NCBI GenBank assembly: GCA_023659985.1
Contig: JAGXOH010000002.1
Span: forward strand, 1 to 45,903
Direction: 5' to 3'
Length of the DNA stretch: 45,903 nucleotides
Source: Candidatus Falkowbacteria bacterium LH_S3
Lineage (GTDB): Bacteria; Patescibacteriota; Patescibacteriia; Patescibacteriales; JAGXOH01
In this document: positions 25,067-33,869 of the stretch, one piece after another
How the letters are laid out: each line of letters starts with the position of its first letter
How positions within the stretch are numbered: position 1 is the stretch's first letter
Made by a program: the position numbers and the translations under genes
The notes under the pieces: generated by a model
Database searches by the model: none
What the model was told of the DNA's origin: nothing
The model's input: only the letters and a program-made list of their open reading frames with translations

Positions 25067-25513
25067 TTAACTTCCTAAAATCAGGTTTTCTAAAATAAAA
25101 GTCCATATAGCGTAAGAGCCGACTACTATGATAAGACCGATTATAGCATGCCTGATTATACTTAGACCTTCTTTTGCCCTTTCTTCATTGCCTGAAGCTG
25201 TCATATATTTAGTTCCTCCTGTAATAGTTAAGATAATAAATATAATTCCAAGTAAGCTTAAAAATCCCTTGACAGCAGTACCTAAAATTTCTGAAACAGT
25301 GGTTTGGTCATTTTTCTTATAACCTCCTTCTGAGCCAGAACCGACATTTTCCAATCTTGTCGAGGCAGAGGGCATACTTTCCGAGGCAGGGGACTCATCG
25401 TTGCTCCCCCTGGCTGTATTAATAAACAAAAAAGATGGAGCAATTAAAACCCCTACTAAAGATACTAAAACAAGAAAATGTTTCAAGTGTTGTTTCTTTT
25501 CAAGAATAGACAT
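25067..25513 (-). CDS. VirB2/TrbC-like pilin paralogue 5
   Basis: A 148-residue protein: signal peptide, a serine-rich variable segment (ASESMPSASTRLENVGSGSE), then helix, KYMTASGNEERAKEGLS linker and helix AIIGLIIVVGSYAIW. The variable part just after the signal peptide is the least conserved among the paralogues. It is 19 bp from paralogue 6. Confidence 0.8.
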   Translation of the reverse strand: MSILEKKQHLKHFLVLVSLVGVLIAPSFLFINTARGSNDESPASESMPSASTRLENVGSGSEGGYKKNDQTTVSEILGTAVKGFLSLLGIIFIILTITGGTKYMTASGNEERAKEGLSIIRHAIIGLIIVVGSYAIWTFILENLILGS

Positions 25514-25527
25514 GTGGTTTAATATTT

Positions 25528-25989
25528 TTATTTTAAAGTGTTCTCTCCTAGTTGTTCTATGACTAACACGCTAATAGCATAGGCGGCAACTACTATAATA
25601 AGGCCGATGGTGGCTTCAGTTAATATTTTTTTGGCTTCGTCTACTTTTTCTTCATTGCCTCTGGCTATCATCCATAAAAATCCGCCATAGATCATGAGTA
25701 TAAGGAAAATAACACCTAAAAAAGATAAAGCGGCTTGAATAGCAGTTTGTATAATTGGATTAGGGGATGTTTTGGAAGTATCATAACCAGCCTTTTTGGC
25801 AGCGCTATCAAGAGGGTCATTGTTACTTCCATCACTTATTTGAAAGGCATTTTGGAGACTATCTCCCCCATTATCTCCCCCATTATCTGCATTAACAGAA
25901 TTCAAAGGAAAAATTAAAGATATTGCTATAATAGTAATAAGAATCGGGAATAAAAAAATTTTTTTTGGGAGTTGGTGCTTTGAAAACAT
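25528..25989 (-). CDS. VirB2/TrbC-like pilin paralogue 4
   Basis: A 153-residue protein. After the signal peptide is an Asn/Gly/Asp-rich region (ADNGGDNGGDSLQNAFQ), then IYGGFLWMIARGNEEKVDEAK and ATIGLIIVVAAYAISVLV. DNA encoding its second helix is nearly identical to that of paralogue 3, suggesting recent duplication or gene conversion. Confidence 0.8.
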   Translation of the reverse strand: MFSKHQLPKKIFLFPILITIIAISLIFPLNSVNADNGGDNGGDSLQNAFQISDGSNNDPLDSAAKKAGYDTSKTSPNPIIQTAIQAALSFLGVIFLILMIYGGFLWMIARGNEEKVDEAKKILTEATIGLIIVVAAYAISVLVIEQLGENTLK

Positions 25990-25999
25990 ATATTTAATA

Positions 26000-26389
26000 T
26001 TAAATAAAATTCTTTCCTATAAAAGCTGTTATAGCATAGGCGGCAACTACTATAACAAGGCCGACAATGGCACCAGTTAATATTTCTTTGGCTTTGCCTA
26101 TTTTTTCTTGATTTCCAGCAGCTGTCATCCATAAAAATCCACCATAGATCGTGAGCAACAGAAAAATAACTCCTATAAAAGATAAAATTGCGCCAATTAT
26201 AGAACCTATTGCTCCTGGAAGTTTTCCTGGGCTGAATATTTCCATCTCTTCATGACCAGTACTTTTTGCAGTAGATTTTATTCCGCTGTCTTTTGTAAAA
26301 TCAAAACTTTGAGCAAAAAGAGGCATTACCAATAAAATACCTGTTAGTGTTGAGAAACACATTAAGCGAAGTTTTGCCTTTAAAAACAT
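26000..26389 (-). CDS. VirB2/TrbC-like pilin paralogue 3
   Basis: A 129-residue protein with signal peptide, IGAILSFIGVIFLLLTIYGGFLWMTAAGN, linker QEKIGKAKEIL and helix AIVGLVIVVAAYAIT. It lies 10 bp upstream of paralogue 4 and shares long DNA identity with it in the 3' third. Confidence 0.8.
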   Translation of the reverse strand: MFLKAKLRLMCFSTLTGILLVMPLFAQSFDFTKDSGIKSTAKSTGHEEMEIFSPGKLPGAIGSIIGAILSFIGVIFLLLTIYGGFLWMTAAGNQEKIGKAKEILTGAIVGLVIVVAAYAITAFIGKNFI

Positions 26390-26429
26390 AGGATTATCTG
26401 TCTTTTAAAATATTAGTCAAACAACAACT

Positions 26430-26837
26430 TTAGGTAAGTGCGCCTCCGATAAAGGAAGTAATAGCATAGGCAGCTAAAACTATAATAAGGCCGATGATGG
26501 CTGATATTATTAAATTTTTAGCTTTACTGATTTGGGTCTCATTGCCGGCAGCTGTCATCCAGGTGATACCTCCGTAAATTATTAATACAAAAAATAATAT
26601 TCCGATAAAAGATAAGGCTGCACCCACTACGGTTCCTATTATATCAGGCACCTCCTGGTTTTTAAAGTGAGCAAGATCTCCGAAAGCTTTTTGGGCTGCC
26701 TTGTCCAAGCCGTGATTTTCGTTTCCACCGTCTTTAGCACTTTCTTGAGCTTTTGATATTAAAGGAGAAAAGCTAAAAATTACCGCAAATAAAGGTAGGA
26801 GCGATTTTATTTTTTTAACAAAATAATCCGTGTTCAT
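26430..26837 (-). CDS. VirB2/TrbC-like pilin paralogue 2
   Basis: A 135-residue protein. The variable segment after the signal is KDGGNENHGLDKAAQKAFG, then IYGGITWMTAAGN, linker ETQISKAKNLI and AIIGLIIVLAAYAIT. A strong intergenic hairpin lies between it and paralogue 1. Confidence 0.8.
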   Translation of the reverse strand: MNTDYFVKKIKSLLPLFAVIFSFSPLISKAQESAKDGGNENHGLDKAAQKAFGDLAHFKNQEVPDIIGTVVGAALSFIGILFFVLIIYGGITWMTAAGNETQISKAKNLIISAIIGLIIVLAAYAITSFIGGALT

Positions 26838-26896
26838 ACTATGTTTTTATCAGCTCTTTTCACTGCCGGAACAGGTAAAATTTATCTGCTCAGGCA

Positions 26897-26926
26897 GTGA
26901 AGCCTTGTTTTCCCCCAAGGCTTCAC
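26897..26926 (-). promoter_or_regulatory. Hairpin between pilin genes 1 and 2
   Basis: GTGAAGCCTTG (26897-26907) pairs perfectly with CAAGGCTTCAC (26916-26926) around an 8-nt loop. No U run follows in the minus direction, so it looks more like an RNA processing or stability element than a terminator. It could set different levels of pilin 1 versus pilins 2-6. Confidence 0.55.
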
Positions 26927-26968
26927 CAATTTTACTAACAGTAATTAGACTAGAGGTGATAGCATTCA

Positions 26969-27373
26969 TTAGGTGGTGGTAGCATTCATTAATTGACTGA
27001 GCACGAATTTGGCTATACCCCAGGCCGCTAAAATGATAACCAAGCCAACGACTCCGGCTATAATAATTTGTTTAGCTTCTCCAACTTTCTCGTCATTGCC
27101 GGCTGCTGTCATCCATTTAAACCCTCCGATTAAAATGATAACAACCGCTAAGATAGCCAAAAAACCTAAGGCAATATTGATAATACTGGCGATAATATCT
27201 CTGGGATCCCTTTCACCCAATTCGGTTGCTTCTCCATAGGGCATACCGACATCATTCTCGTTTAGGGCCAGTGCCTCCGGAGTTTGTCCTGTCGGTATAG
27301 TGGCTAATACCGGAGTGATAATCAGCAAAGCCATTGCTAAGCCTATTAGTTTTTTTACCATTTTTTCTTTCAT
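26969..27373 (-). CDS. VirB2/TrbC-like pilin paralogue 1 (promoter-proximal)
   Basis: A 134-residue protein with a signal peptide cleaved near ATIPTGQTPEALA, helix IALGFLAILAVVIILIGGF, linker WMTAAGNDEKVGEAK and helix VVGLVIILAAWGIAKFV. First gene of the array; its promoter lies upstream in the divergent region. Probably the most expressed subunit. Confidence 0.82.
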   Translation of the reverse strand: MKEKMVKKLIGLAMALLIITPVLATIPTGQTPEALALNENDVGMPYGEATELGERDPRDIIASIINIALGFLAILAVVIILIGGFKWMTAAGNDEKVGEAKQIIIAGVVGLVIILAAWGIAKFVLSQLMNATTT

Positions 27374-27477
27374 AATGTTTTTAAATTTACCCCTTAGCCG
27401 AGTATTTTACTCGAGAGAGATTAATTTTTATTATAATTTATTATATTAAAGAAAATAACTTTTATATATTTTAACAT

Positions 27478-27506
27478 ATTATATCATCTATCACAATATC
27501 ACACAA
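27478..27506 (-). promoter_or_regulatory. Promoter of the pilin array
   Basis: Minus strand: TTGTGT (27506-27501), a 17-bp spacer, TATAAT (27483-27478). The -10 is consensus and the -35 weak. A CGAGTATTTTACTCG hairpin sits in the leader at about 27405-27419. Confidence 0.5.
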
Positions 27507-27557
27507 TTTGATAAAATATTTACATATTCTTAATTTGCGTTAAATATTTTATTTGAT

Positions 27558-29192
27558 ATGAAAAGTCGGATAAACAATTTTTTTTCTACATTCTTTATTC
27601 TTTTTTGGATATTTCTTTTTGTTTTATTGCTTTACAATTCTTTTAGTTATTTGGATCCGGATTTTGGTTGGCATTTACGTGCCGGTCAATATGCGATTAA
27701 CAACCAAAAAGCTCCCATAGTCAATCAGTATAATTATACTTTAGCTGGAGAAGAATGGGTTAATCATGAGTGGCTTATAGATGCTTGGACTTATTTATTA
27801 TATAACAATATCGGCTATATCGGAATTAATGTTTTTTTTGCTTTATTGGTGGTTGTGGTTTTATTCCTTGTTTATAATTTTACAAAGTGGTCAAACAACA
27901 ATAATGAAGGTAGTGAAATACTTATGATGATATTAATGCTTTTGGGAGTGGTGGCTATGCTTCCGCATTTAGGGGTGAGAATGCAAGAAGTTACGCTTTT
28001 GGGTTTGTTTTTGTTATTGTTCTTGTTATATAAATTTGAACAAACAAAAAAATTAAAAATATTATTATGGCTTATCCCTTTGTTTTTCTTATGGGCAAAT
28101 ATTCATGCCGGTTTTTTGATCGGCTTGTTTTTAATGTTCTCTTATGGGGTGATTAAAGCAGTGGAATTACTATTATTTAATAAGGACAAGGATAAATGGC
28201 ATTTTATTGATTTTAAAAATGTTTTGAAGGCTGAGATGATTATTAAGTATTTTATAGTAGCGTTTTTGGGATGGTTGGTGACTTTGTTTACCCCTTACGG
28301 GTGGAAGCTTTATGAGTTTTTAAGCGGATATACTAATTCTTTTTATTTAACCCATATCAATGAATGGTTGCCTCAATATTTTCTCCCCCTACGTTATGGA
28401 CAGATTTTTTATTTAGCTGTGGTGGTTGCTATTTTATTTTTATTTTTTATTCACGCTTTGTCCACAAAGGAAAAAAAATATAAGATTAATTTATGGCAAA
28501 TTTTTTTGGTGGTATTATTTACTGCTTTGGCTTACAAATCTAGGCGGCACTTTCCCTTGCTTTTTATCGTGTCTTTTCCTTTTGTAATTAATTTTTGTTT
28601 GGTTTTCTTTGATTTACGTACCAATGTTTTGAAAACACGGATATCTAAACCGCTAAAGATATTTTTATTAACGGTTATTATTTTATCTTCGGCTCAGGTG
28701 GTGTTGGCTACAAACTTTAGCACAAAACCTTTTTCAAATTATTGTTCTGAATATCCTTGCCAAGCTGTTTCTTTTCTAAAGCAAAAACGCGATCTTCACA
28801 ACTTAAAAATGTTTAATTATTATGGATGGGGAGGTTATTTGATTTGGACATATCCCCAAGGACGTTTGTTTATTGACGGCAGGTTGCCTCAGTACCAAAT
28901 AAATAATAGTACAATGCTTGAAGAATATTATAAGTTTTTTAAAGAAAATATGGCCAAAACAATGTTGGATAAATACGATGTGGATATAGTATTATTTAAA
29001 AAGAGTTCAAAAGATGTTAAATATGATTGGTTTGAAAGGTTTGTTTTTCTTATTAACAAAAGAGAAGTGGCTAATAAAAATAATAAATTATTGGATTTTT
29101 TGCGCGCTAACAATAAATGGGAGAATATTTTTGAAAATGAGCTTTCTTTGGTGTTTATCAAGAAGCAAGTAAAAACGATTGCCGACTACTAA
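27558..29192 (+). CDS. Polytopic membrane protein, GT-C-like architecture
   Basis: A 544-residue protein with about ten membrane helices, then a soluble C-terminal domain (about 400-544) with YYGWGGYLIWTYPQGRLFIDGR. Between helices 1 and 2 is an extracytoplasmic loop DPDFGWHLRAGQY...NHEWL that begins with acidic residues, as in GT-C lipid-linked sugar transferases. I do not know a characterised homologue. The adjacent GT2 gene supports a glycosylation role, which is inference. Confidence 0.65.
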   Translation: MKSRINNFFSTFFILFWIFLFVLLLYNSFSYLDPDFGWHLRAGQYAINNQKAPIVNQYNYTLAGEEWVNHEWLIDAWTYLLYNNIGYIGINVFFALLVVVVLFLVYNFTKWSNNNNEGSEILMMILMLLGVVAMLPHLGVRMQEVTLLGLFLLLFLLYKFEQTKKLKILLWLIPLFFLWANIHAGFLIGLFLMFSYGVIKAVELLLFNKDKDKWHFIDFKNVLKAEMIIKYFIVAFLGWLVTLFTPYGWKLYEFLSGYTNSFYLTHINEWLPQYFLPLRYGQIFYLAVVVAILFLFFIHALSTKEKKYKINLWQIFLVVLFTALAYKSRRHFPLLFIVSFPFVINFCLVFFDLRTNVLKTRISKPLKIFLLTVIILSSAQVVLATNFSTKPFSNYCSEYPCQAVSFLKQKRDLHNLKMFNYYGWGGYLIWTYPQGRLFIDGRLPQYQINNSTMLEEYYKFFKENMAKTMLDKYDVDIVLFKKSSKDVKYDWFERFVFLINKREVANKNNKLLDFLRANNKWENIFENELSLVFIKKQVKTIADY

Positions 29193-29242
29193 AAAATCAA
29201 TAAAGCGCCGTAGATCGTTTATTGTTTTATATTTATAATTTT

Positions 29243-29974
29243 ATGTTTGTTGAATTTTGCATTCCAGTTTATAATGAAGAACAACTATTAAAAGATAATA
29301 TTTTAAAACTTTTACGATTTTGTCAGGCGCAAAAATATATTTTTGATTGGCAGATAGTAATTATAGTTAATGGTTCTACTGACAATTCTTTGTCTATAGC
29401 TCGGTCCTTAGCTAACAGAGAGGACAAAAAAATTAAATATGTAAAGATAGAAAAACCTGGCAGAGGAAGAGCTATAAAAGAATATATTAAGCAAAGCCAA
29501 GCCGAGATTGTGGTTTATATGGATATTGATTTGGCTGTTTCGTTAAAGAACATTAAAGACGTTCTCACCCCCTTGCTTAGAAAAGAATATCATTTAGTGA
29601 TCGGCTCCAGGCTTTTGCCAGGGTCTAGCATAAAAAGAAGCTTTCTAAGAGAGTTGAGTTCCAGAATATACAATGTTTTTGCCAGCCAGATATTAAAAGA
29701 TGGAATTAAAGATCATCAGTGTGGTTTTAAAGCTGTAAGATTAAACGTTTTTAAAAATGTGGACAACCGTCTTTTAGACAATGATTGGTTTTTTGATACA
29801 GAATTAATAGCTGTTTTTGTTTTGCAAGGATATAGGGTTAAAGAAGTCCCGATTAATTGGAAGGAAAATCGGTATGATAAAAGAAAAAGTAAAGTTAATC
29901 TTTTTAATGACAGCATAAAGTTTATAATAAAATTATTGCAACTTAAAACCAGGATAAAAAAAGAAAAATTTTAA
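29243..29974 (+). CDS. Family 2 glycosyltransferase (polyprenyl-phosphate sugar synthase-like)
   Basis: About 243 residues from ATG 29243 (MFVEFCIPVYNEEQLL); an upstream TTG is less likely. GT-A fold motifs are VYNEE, INGSTDNS-like VNGSTDNS, KPGRGRAIKEYI, DID as the metal site in VVYMDIDLA, and DHQCGFKAVR. This is the pattern of dolichyl/undecaprenyl-phosphate hexose synthases that charge a lipid carrier. It follows the GT-C-like gene by about 50 bp and may supply its donor. Confidence 0.88.
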   Translation: MFVEFCIPVYNEEQLLKDNILKLLRFCQAQKYIFDWQIVIIVNGSTDNSLSIARSLANREDKKIKYVKIEKPGRGRAIKEYIKQSQAEIVVYMDIDLAVSLKNIKDVLTPLLRKEYHLVIGSRLLPGSSIKRSFLRELSSRIYNVFASQILKDGIKDHQCGFKAVRLNVFKNVDNRLLDNDWFFDTELIAVFVLQGYRVKEVPINWKENRYDKRKSKVNLFNDSIKFIIKLLQLKTRIKKEKF

Positions 29975-30058
29975 AAAAGGAAATTGTATTGACTGGCTGG
30001 CCAAGTCGTGATATTTTTAAGGTCGCTTTTAAAATGGGCAAGAAAGATCAGTATTGGT

Positions 30059-31459
30059 ATGAAAATTAAAAAATTTTTAGTTAATTTCTTGATTTTTTTA
30101 TTTAAGACTTTGGCAATAGTAAAAAATATATTTGTCGCTATTTTTTATATTGTCGGCAAGCCTTTTTATGTATTTTTCAGAATAATTTTTTATAAGTTTT
30201 TGGTTAAAATTTATTGCTCTTATATTTCAATTTTAAAGAAAATAGGTTGGTATAAGTTTAAAGGAAATTTTATTTCTTTTTTAATAAATTATAGAACAGT
30301 CCATTTTGTGGTTGTCGGATTAACTTTGGTAATGGTCCTTATGAATTTAATTACTGACACTCAAATGGTCAGTGCTTCTGAACAAGCTCAGAAAACAATG
30401 ATGTCCAAATTAATATCTAGCGAATTTGGTGATAATGGCAGAGAAGAGGAGTTAACAGAGAAAACAGTGGTAGATAGTTCCCTTAATTATAATATTGATC
30501 AAAGATATTTGAATGATAGGGCTGTCTTGAAAAATCAAGGAGGTGTGGATATTGAAGCTGACCAACAATCCCAGGTTAACGAATTTGCCGGTCAAATGAT
30601 TCCGGAACAAGGAGTAATAGCCAATTCTGAAATACCGCCTTCTGATTCTGATCGAGATTTTGAACAACAACAAACAGAAAGGGATGAAGTGATAATTTAT
30701 ACAGTAAAGTCTGGGGATACGATAAGCACCATTGCTTCAAATTTCGGAATCAGTGTTAATACGATTTTATGGGAGAATAATTTAAGCGCTTATGATTTAA
30801 TTAGGCCAGGGGATGATCTTAGAATATTGCCTACTAGCGGTGTTATTCATAAAATTTCAAGTGGAGAAACTCTAAGCTATGTATCTAACAAATATGATAT
30901 ATCCGAAGATAAAATAGTTAAAGCTAACAATATAAAAGAAGCCGGTTCTTTGCAAATAGGACAAGAATTGATAATTCCAGGAGGAGAAAAGACCACCACC
31001 AAAGATAGTTCCGGGACAACTGCGAGTCAAGAAAAAAGTAATCGAGGTATTTCTGTTCTTTCTGATATAGTAAAATCGAATGATAAAAAGCAAGTTGCCA
31101 GCAACAAAATGGCTTGGCCCACTCAGGGGCATCGTATAACCCAATATTATTCTTGGCGCCATCATGGCTTGGATATAGCCAATAATGTAGGGACACCGAT
31201 TTACAGTTCAGATGCCGGTACGGTTCAATATGTGGGATGGAGTAATGGATATGGAAATAATATTATAGTTAACCATGGTGGAGGTAAGCAAACAAGATAC
31301 GCTCATTTGTCTAAATTTTATTGCAGTAAGGGAGATAGGGTTGCCAAAGGAGAAAACATCGGAGCTATGGGTAGTACTGGTTGGTCTACTGGACCCCATG
31401 TTCACTTTGAGGTTATAATAAATGGCAAAAGGTATAATCCTTTAAATTATATAAGATAG
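30059..31459 (+). CDS. LysM-M23 peptidoglycan hydrolase
   Basis: About 466 residues from ATG 30059; a GTG at 30008 would add 17. Numbering from that GTG: a membrane-anchored N-terminus (helix near 98-115), two LysM repeats (YTVKSGDTIS at about 230-275 and HKISSGETLS at about 280-325), then the peptidase M23 domain with zinc ligands H385, D389 and H466 (HHGLD, HVHFE) and H433 in YAHLSK. Such enzymes cleave peptide cross-links in the wall. All catalytic residues are present. Confidence 0.93.
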   Translation: MKIKKFLVNFLIFLFKTLAIVKNIFVAIFYIVGKPFYVFFRIIFYKFLVKIYCSYISILKKIGWYKFKGNFISFLINYRTVHFVVVGLTLVMVLMNLITDTQMVSASEQAQKTMMSKLISSEFGDNGREEELTEKTVVDSSLNYNIDQRYLNDRAVLKNQGGVDIEADQQSQVNEFAGQMIPEQGVIANSEIPPSDSDRDFEQQQTERDEVIIYTVKSGDTISTIASNFGISVNTILWENNLSAYDLIRPGDDLRILPTSGVIHKISSGETLSYVSNKYDISEDKIVKANNIKEAGSLQIGQELIIPGGEKTTTKDSSGTTASQEKSNRGISVLSDIVKSNDKKQVASNKMAWPTQGHRITQYYSWRHHGLDIANNVGTPIYSSDAGTVQYVGWSNGYGNNIIVNHGGGKQTRYAHLSKFYCSKGDRVAKGENIGAMGSTGWSTGPHVHFEVIINGKRYNPLNYIR

Positions 31460-31641
31460 AAGCTTTGAAAATCTTTTTTAGAAAAAGGTTTTCGTGTCAA
31501 CAGTTTTTTCAAAAACCTTTGATTGATTTGAATAAATATTATTTTGTTACCTTGTTGTTCTATTGCTCCATTGTTATTTTTTGGAAGCAAGCTAAGAATC
31601 CTTAGGATCAGAACAATGCGGTAATGCGGTAATAGAATTTT

Positions 31642-31881
31642 ATGAAGATAATTATCGGAGCAATTGTTATCGTATCAGGCGTTTTTCTTGTTATTAAGTC
31701 TGAGGCTATGCTAAGAATTTTTGGTAGAATTTCCTTTTTTGAAAAACATTTGGGATCAGAAGGTGGCTCCAGATTAGGGTATAAAGTCATAGGCTTTTTA
31801 GGAATTGTAATTGGATTATTGGTTATGACCAATTCTCTCAGAGGGATTATCAGAGCTATTTTCTCTTCTGTGTTCGGATAG
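31642..31881 (+). CDS. Small two-helix membrane protein
   Basis: A 79-residue protein: helix 1 IIIGAIVIVSGVFLVI, a charged loop (SEAMLRIFGRISFFEKHLGSEGGS), helix 2 VIGFLGIVIGLLVMT. It is a recurring small membrane protein type without known function. It lies just before tRNA-Ala. Confidence 0.65.
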   Translation: MKIIIGAIVIVSGVFLVIKSEAMLRIFGRISFFEKHLGSEGGSRLGYKVIGFLGIVIGLLVMTNSLRGIIRAIFSSVFG

Positions 31882-31979
31882 CCGTTTATATAGTAATAAG
31901 TGGTTTGTATTTAGAGAATATTTTAGTTAATGTAGTGTATGTAGTGGATAATGCAAGACAAGAGATTAATTTTTAAAAT

Positions 31980-32056
31980 GGGCCGTTAGCTCAGTTGGCT
32001 AGAGCACCTGCTTTGCACGCAGGAGGTCAAGGGTTCGAGCCCCTTACGGTCCACCA
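31980..32056 (+). tRNA. tRNA-Ala (TGC)
   Basis: Acceptor GGGCCGT/ACGGTCC. The anticodon stem CCTGC/GCAGG encloses TTTGCAC, giving anticodon TGC. The 3' CCA is encoded. The left 51-bp direct repeat starts at the CCACCA that ends this gene. Confidence 0.97.
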
Positions 32057-32101
32057 ATCGCAATTTTCGCCGTTTTGGGAAAGGATTGTCTCATGGTTTT
32101 G
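32051..32101. repeat. 51-bp direct repeat, copy 1 (tRNA end)
   Basis: Begins with the tRNA CCACCA and continues ATCGCAATTTTCGCC.... Matches 33787-33837 with two differences. Confidence 0.85.
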
Positions 32102-32200
32102 AGCTTTAAGCTTTGACATTTAAACTTTGAAATCCAAAATCCAAAATCCTAATGCCAAATGAAATCCAAAATCCAAATGTTGTCAAACTTAAAGGCTGAA
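32094..32200. repeat. Intergenic word-repeat tract C
   Basis: Short tract of the same vocabulary (GAGCTTTAAGCTTTGACATTT, AAATCCAAAATCC, AATGCCAAATG). Confidence 0.65.
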
Positions 32201-32268
32201 TTAACGCTTGAAATGCAACATACCTGTGGTATAAATAGTTTATTAACAATTAACCATATATCACGGGT

Positions 32269-32994
32269 ATGTATAAACATATTAAACAAAATGATCGTGT
32301 TTGTATAGCTCTAATGTTAAGACAAGCACACACAAAAACACAAATAGGTAAAGAATTGGGTTTTGATAGAAGTACAATCTCAAGAGAGATAAAGAGAAAT
32401 AGTAAAGGTAAAGATAGAATATATAAAGTTTCTTGGGCCAACAAACAAGCCAAAGATAGAAGGAAATTATCTAAAGTTAATTATCGAATAATTGATAACG
32501 ATTTAAAACTTCAACTTTCGAAAGAAGAAATAATCTCATTGATTTATGAGTATCGAAAAGCGAGCAGGGGCTGGCTTCGTTTGTATCCAGGAGTTTTCGA
32601 TGTCCTTTCAAGGCTTTCGAAAGAATATATATTGTCAACAGCAAGCCATACGCAAGGTTGTTTTACACAAATAGAATTGCAAGAGATGGATATTGAGCAA
32701 TTTTTCTCTCACTTTATATACACTTCGGATATCGGATTCCGTAAAGAGTCTGTTGATTTTTATAAAAGCGCTCTAGAAATTGTCGGAAAAAAGCCAACAG
32801 ATTGTTGGATGATTGGAGATAATTACGATGTGGATGTGCTCGTTCCGCAATCGTTAGGAATAAAAGCGGTTTGGTTAAAAAATCCCGCCACGAGCGATAG
32901 ATACGCCGAATATATTAAGGGGCGAAAACCGCAAAATAGTATTGACCTTGAGAATATTAGAGAGCTACCGGATTTAATTGACTCCATAGTATAA
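32269..32994 (+). pseudogene. Chimera: IS30 transposase N-terminus joined to truncated HAD phosphatase
   Basis: A 241-residue frame. Residues 1-75 are the IS30 helix-turn-helix region (MLRQAHTKTQIGKELGFDRSTISREIKRNS). From about residue 80 the sequence is a HAD-superfamily phosphatase: LSTASH (motif II), then GFRKESVDFYKSAL (motif III lysine) and MIGDNYDVDV (motif IV). HAD motif I with the nucleophilic aspartate is missing, replaced by the transposase segment. It is probably a deletion or insertion scar kept in frame, and the phosphatase should be inactive. Confidence 0.75.
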
Positions 32995-33026
32995 TTAATT
33001 TACCGACAATGGGAATATAAAATAAA

Positions 33027-33614
33027 ATGATTGATTTCAAAAATATAAAAGCAATTGCGTTCGACTTCTGGGGAGTATTTGCCGAAATGAATCCACCCAT
33101 GTACGAATATATGAAGCAACACAACATTTTACTGGAGAAATATTCGGAAAAAATTCACGAGCTTATTGTAGCGTATGACCTTAACAATCTTACCGAACAA
33201 CAGTTCCTGAAAGAATGTTCGAAAATAATAGGACTTGAAATTCCATATCCATTATGCCGTTATATATATCATGAAGACGTTTTGAACGAAAATTTAATCG
33301 CCGTTGTTAAAAAATTAAAAGAAAGATTTAAGATTGCTCTATTGTCAAATAACAACAAAGAATATTGCGAGGAGTATTTGTTTCGGCCTGGGCTCGATAA
33401 GTTTTTTGATATTATGGTTATTTCATACCAAGTTGGCTATCGCAAGCCGGCTCCGGAAATTTATCAGATTTTAATCAAAAAGCTAAATCTAAGACCAGAA
33501 GAAATTTTATTCGTTGATGACGACCCAACGAAACTTCCAGCTGCGGAGGCACAAGGAATTAAAACGCTTGTTTACAAATGCGGAGAAACAGATAGAATAT
33601 TGTTGAGTTTGTAA
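33027..33614 (+). CDS. HAD-like hydrolase (YihX-type)
   Basis: A 195-residue protein. Motif I is FDFWGVF with nucleophile D13, motif II LLSNNN, motif III lysine in GYRKPAPEIYQIL, motif IV FVDDDPTKL. The general-acid aspartate (DxD) is replaced by W15, a pattern seen in the DxGNV/DxGGV subfamily. It could act on sugar phosphates or nucleotides; the substrate is unknown. It lies 32 bp after the chimera. Confidence 0.85.
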   Translation: MIDFKNIKAIAFDFWGVFAEMNPPMYEYMKQHNILLEKYSEKIHELIVAYDLNNLTEQQFLKECSKIIGLEIPYPLCRYIYHEDVLNENLIAVVKKLKERFKIALLSNNNKEYCEEYLFRPGLDKFFDIMVISYQVGYRKPAPEIYQILIKKLNLRPEEILFVDDDPTKLPAAEAQGIKTLVYKCGETDRILLSL

Positions 33615-33786
33615 CGGCGCGCCCGCGAAGCGGGTCGAAAGCGAGGGCGGGCAAAAATTCCTTCCCCTCAACCCCCTTCCTTTTTGTCCGCCCGAGCGTT
33701 CAGTTTCGGTTCTGCCGTCCCGCCAAAGGCAGGAGCAATCAGTCGGGATTTTGTTCAAAATGAGTTCTGACTTTTTCCAACAAACA
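33615..33786. other. GC-rich intergenic block, no gene seen
   Basis: Markedly GC-rich for this genome, with hairpins such as CCCGCGAAGCGGG and CTGCC/GGCAG. The minus-strand frame across it is low quality. It precedes copy 2 of the 51-bp repeat. Confidence 0.6.
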
Positions 33787-33837
33787 CCACCAATCGCAAT
33801 TTTCGCCGTTTTGGGAAAGGATTGCCTCGTGGTTTTG
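33787..33837. repeat. 51-bp direct repeat, copy 2
   Basis: 49 of 51 positions equal copy 1. The two copies bracket the chimera, the HAD gene and the GC-rich block (about 1.7 kb). Confidence 0.85.
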
Positions 33838-33869
33838 CCGCTCGGCATTCGGTCTTTACGCCTTGCGCA

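Noticed and set aside
33507..33848. 113-codon minus-strand frame
   Set aside because: It is antisense to the HAD gene end and the GC-rich intergenic block, and its translation has no recognisable pattern.
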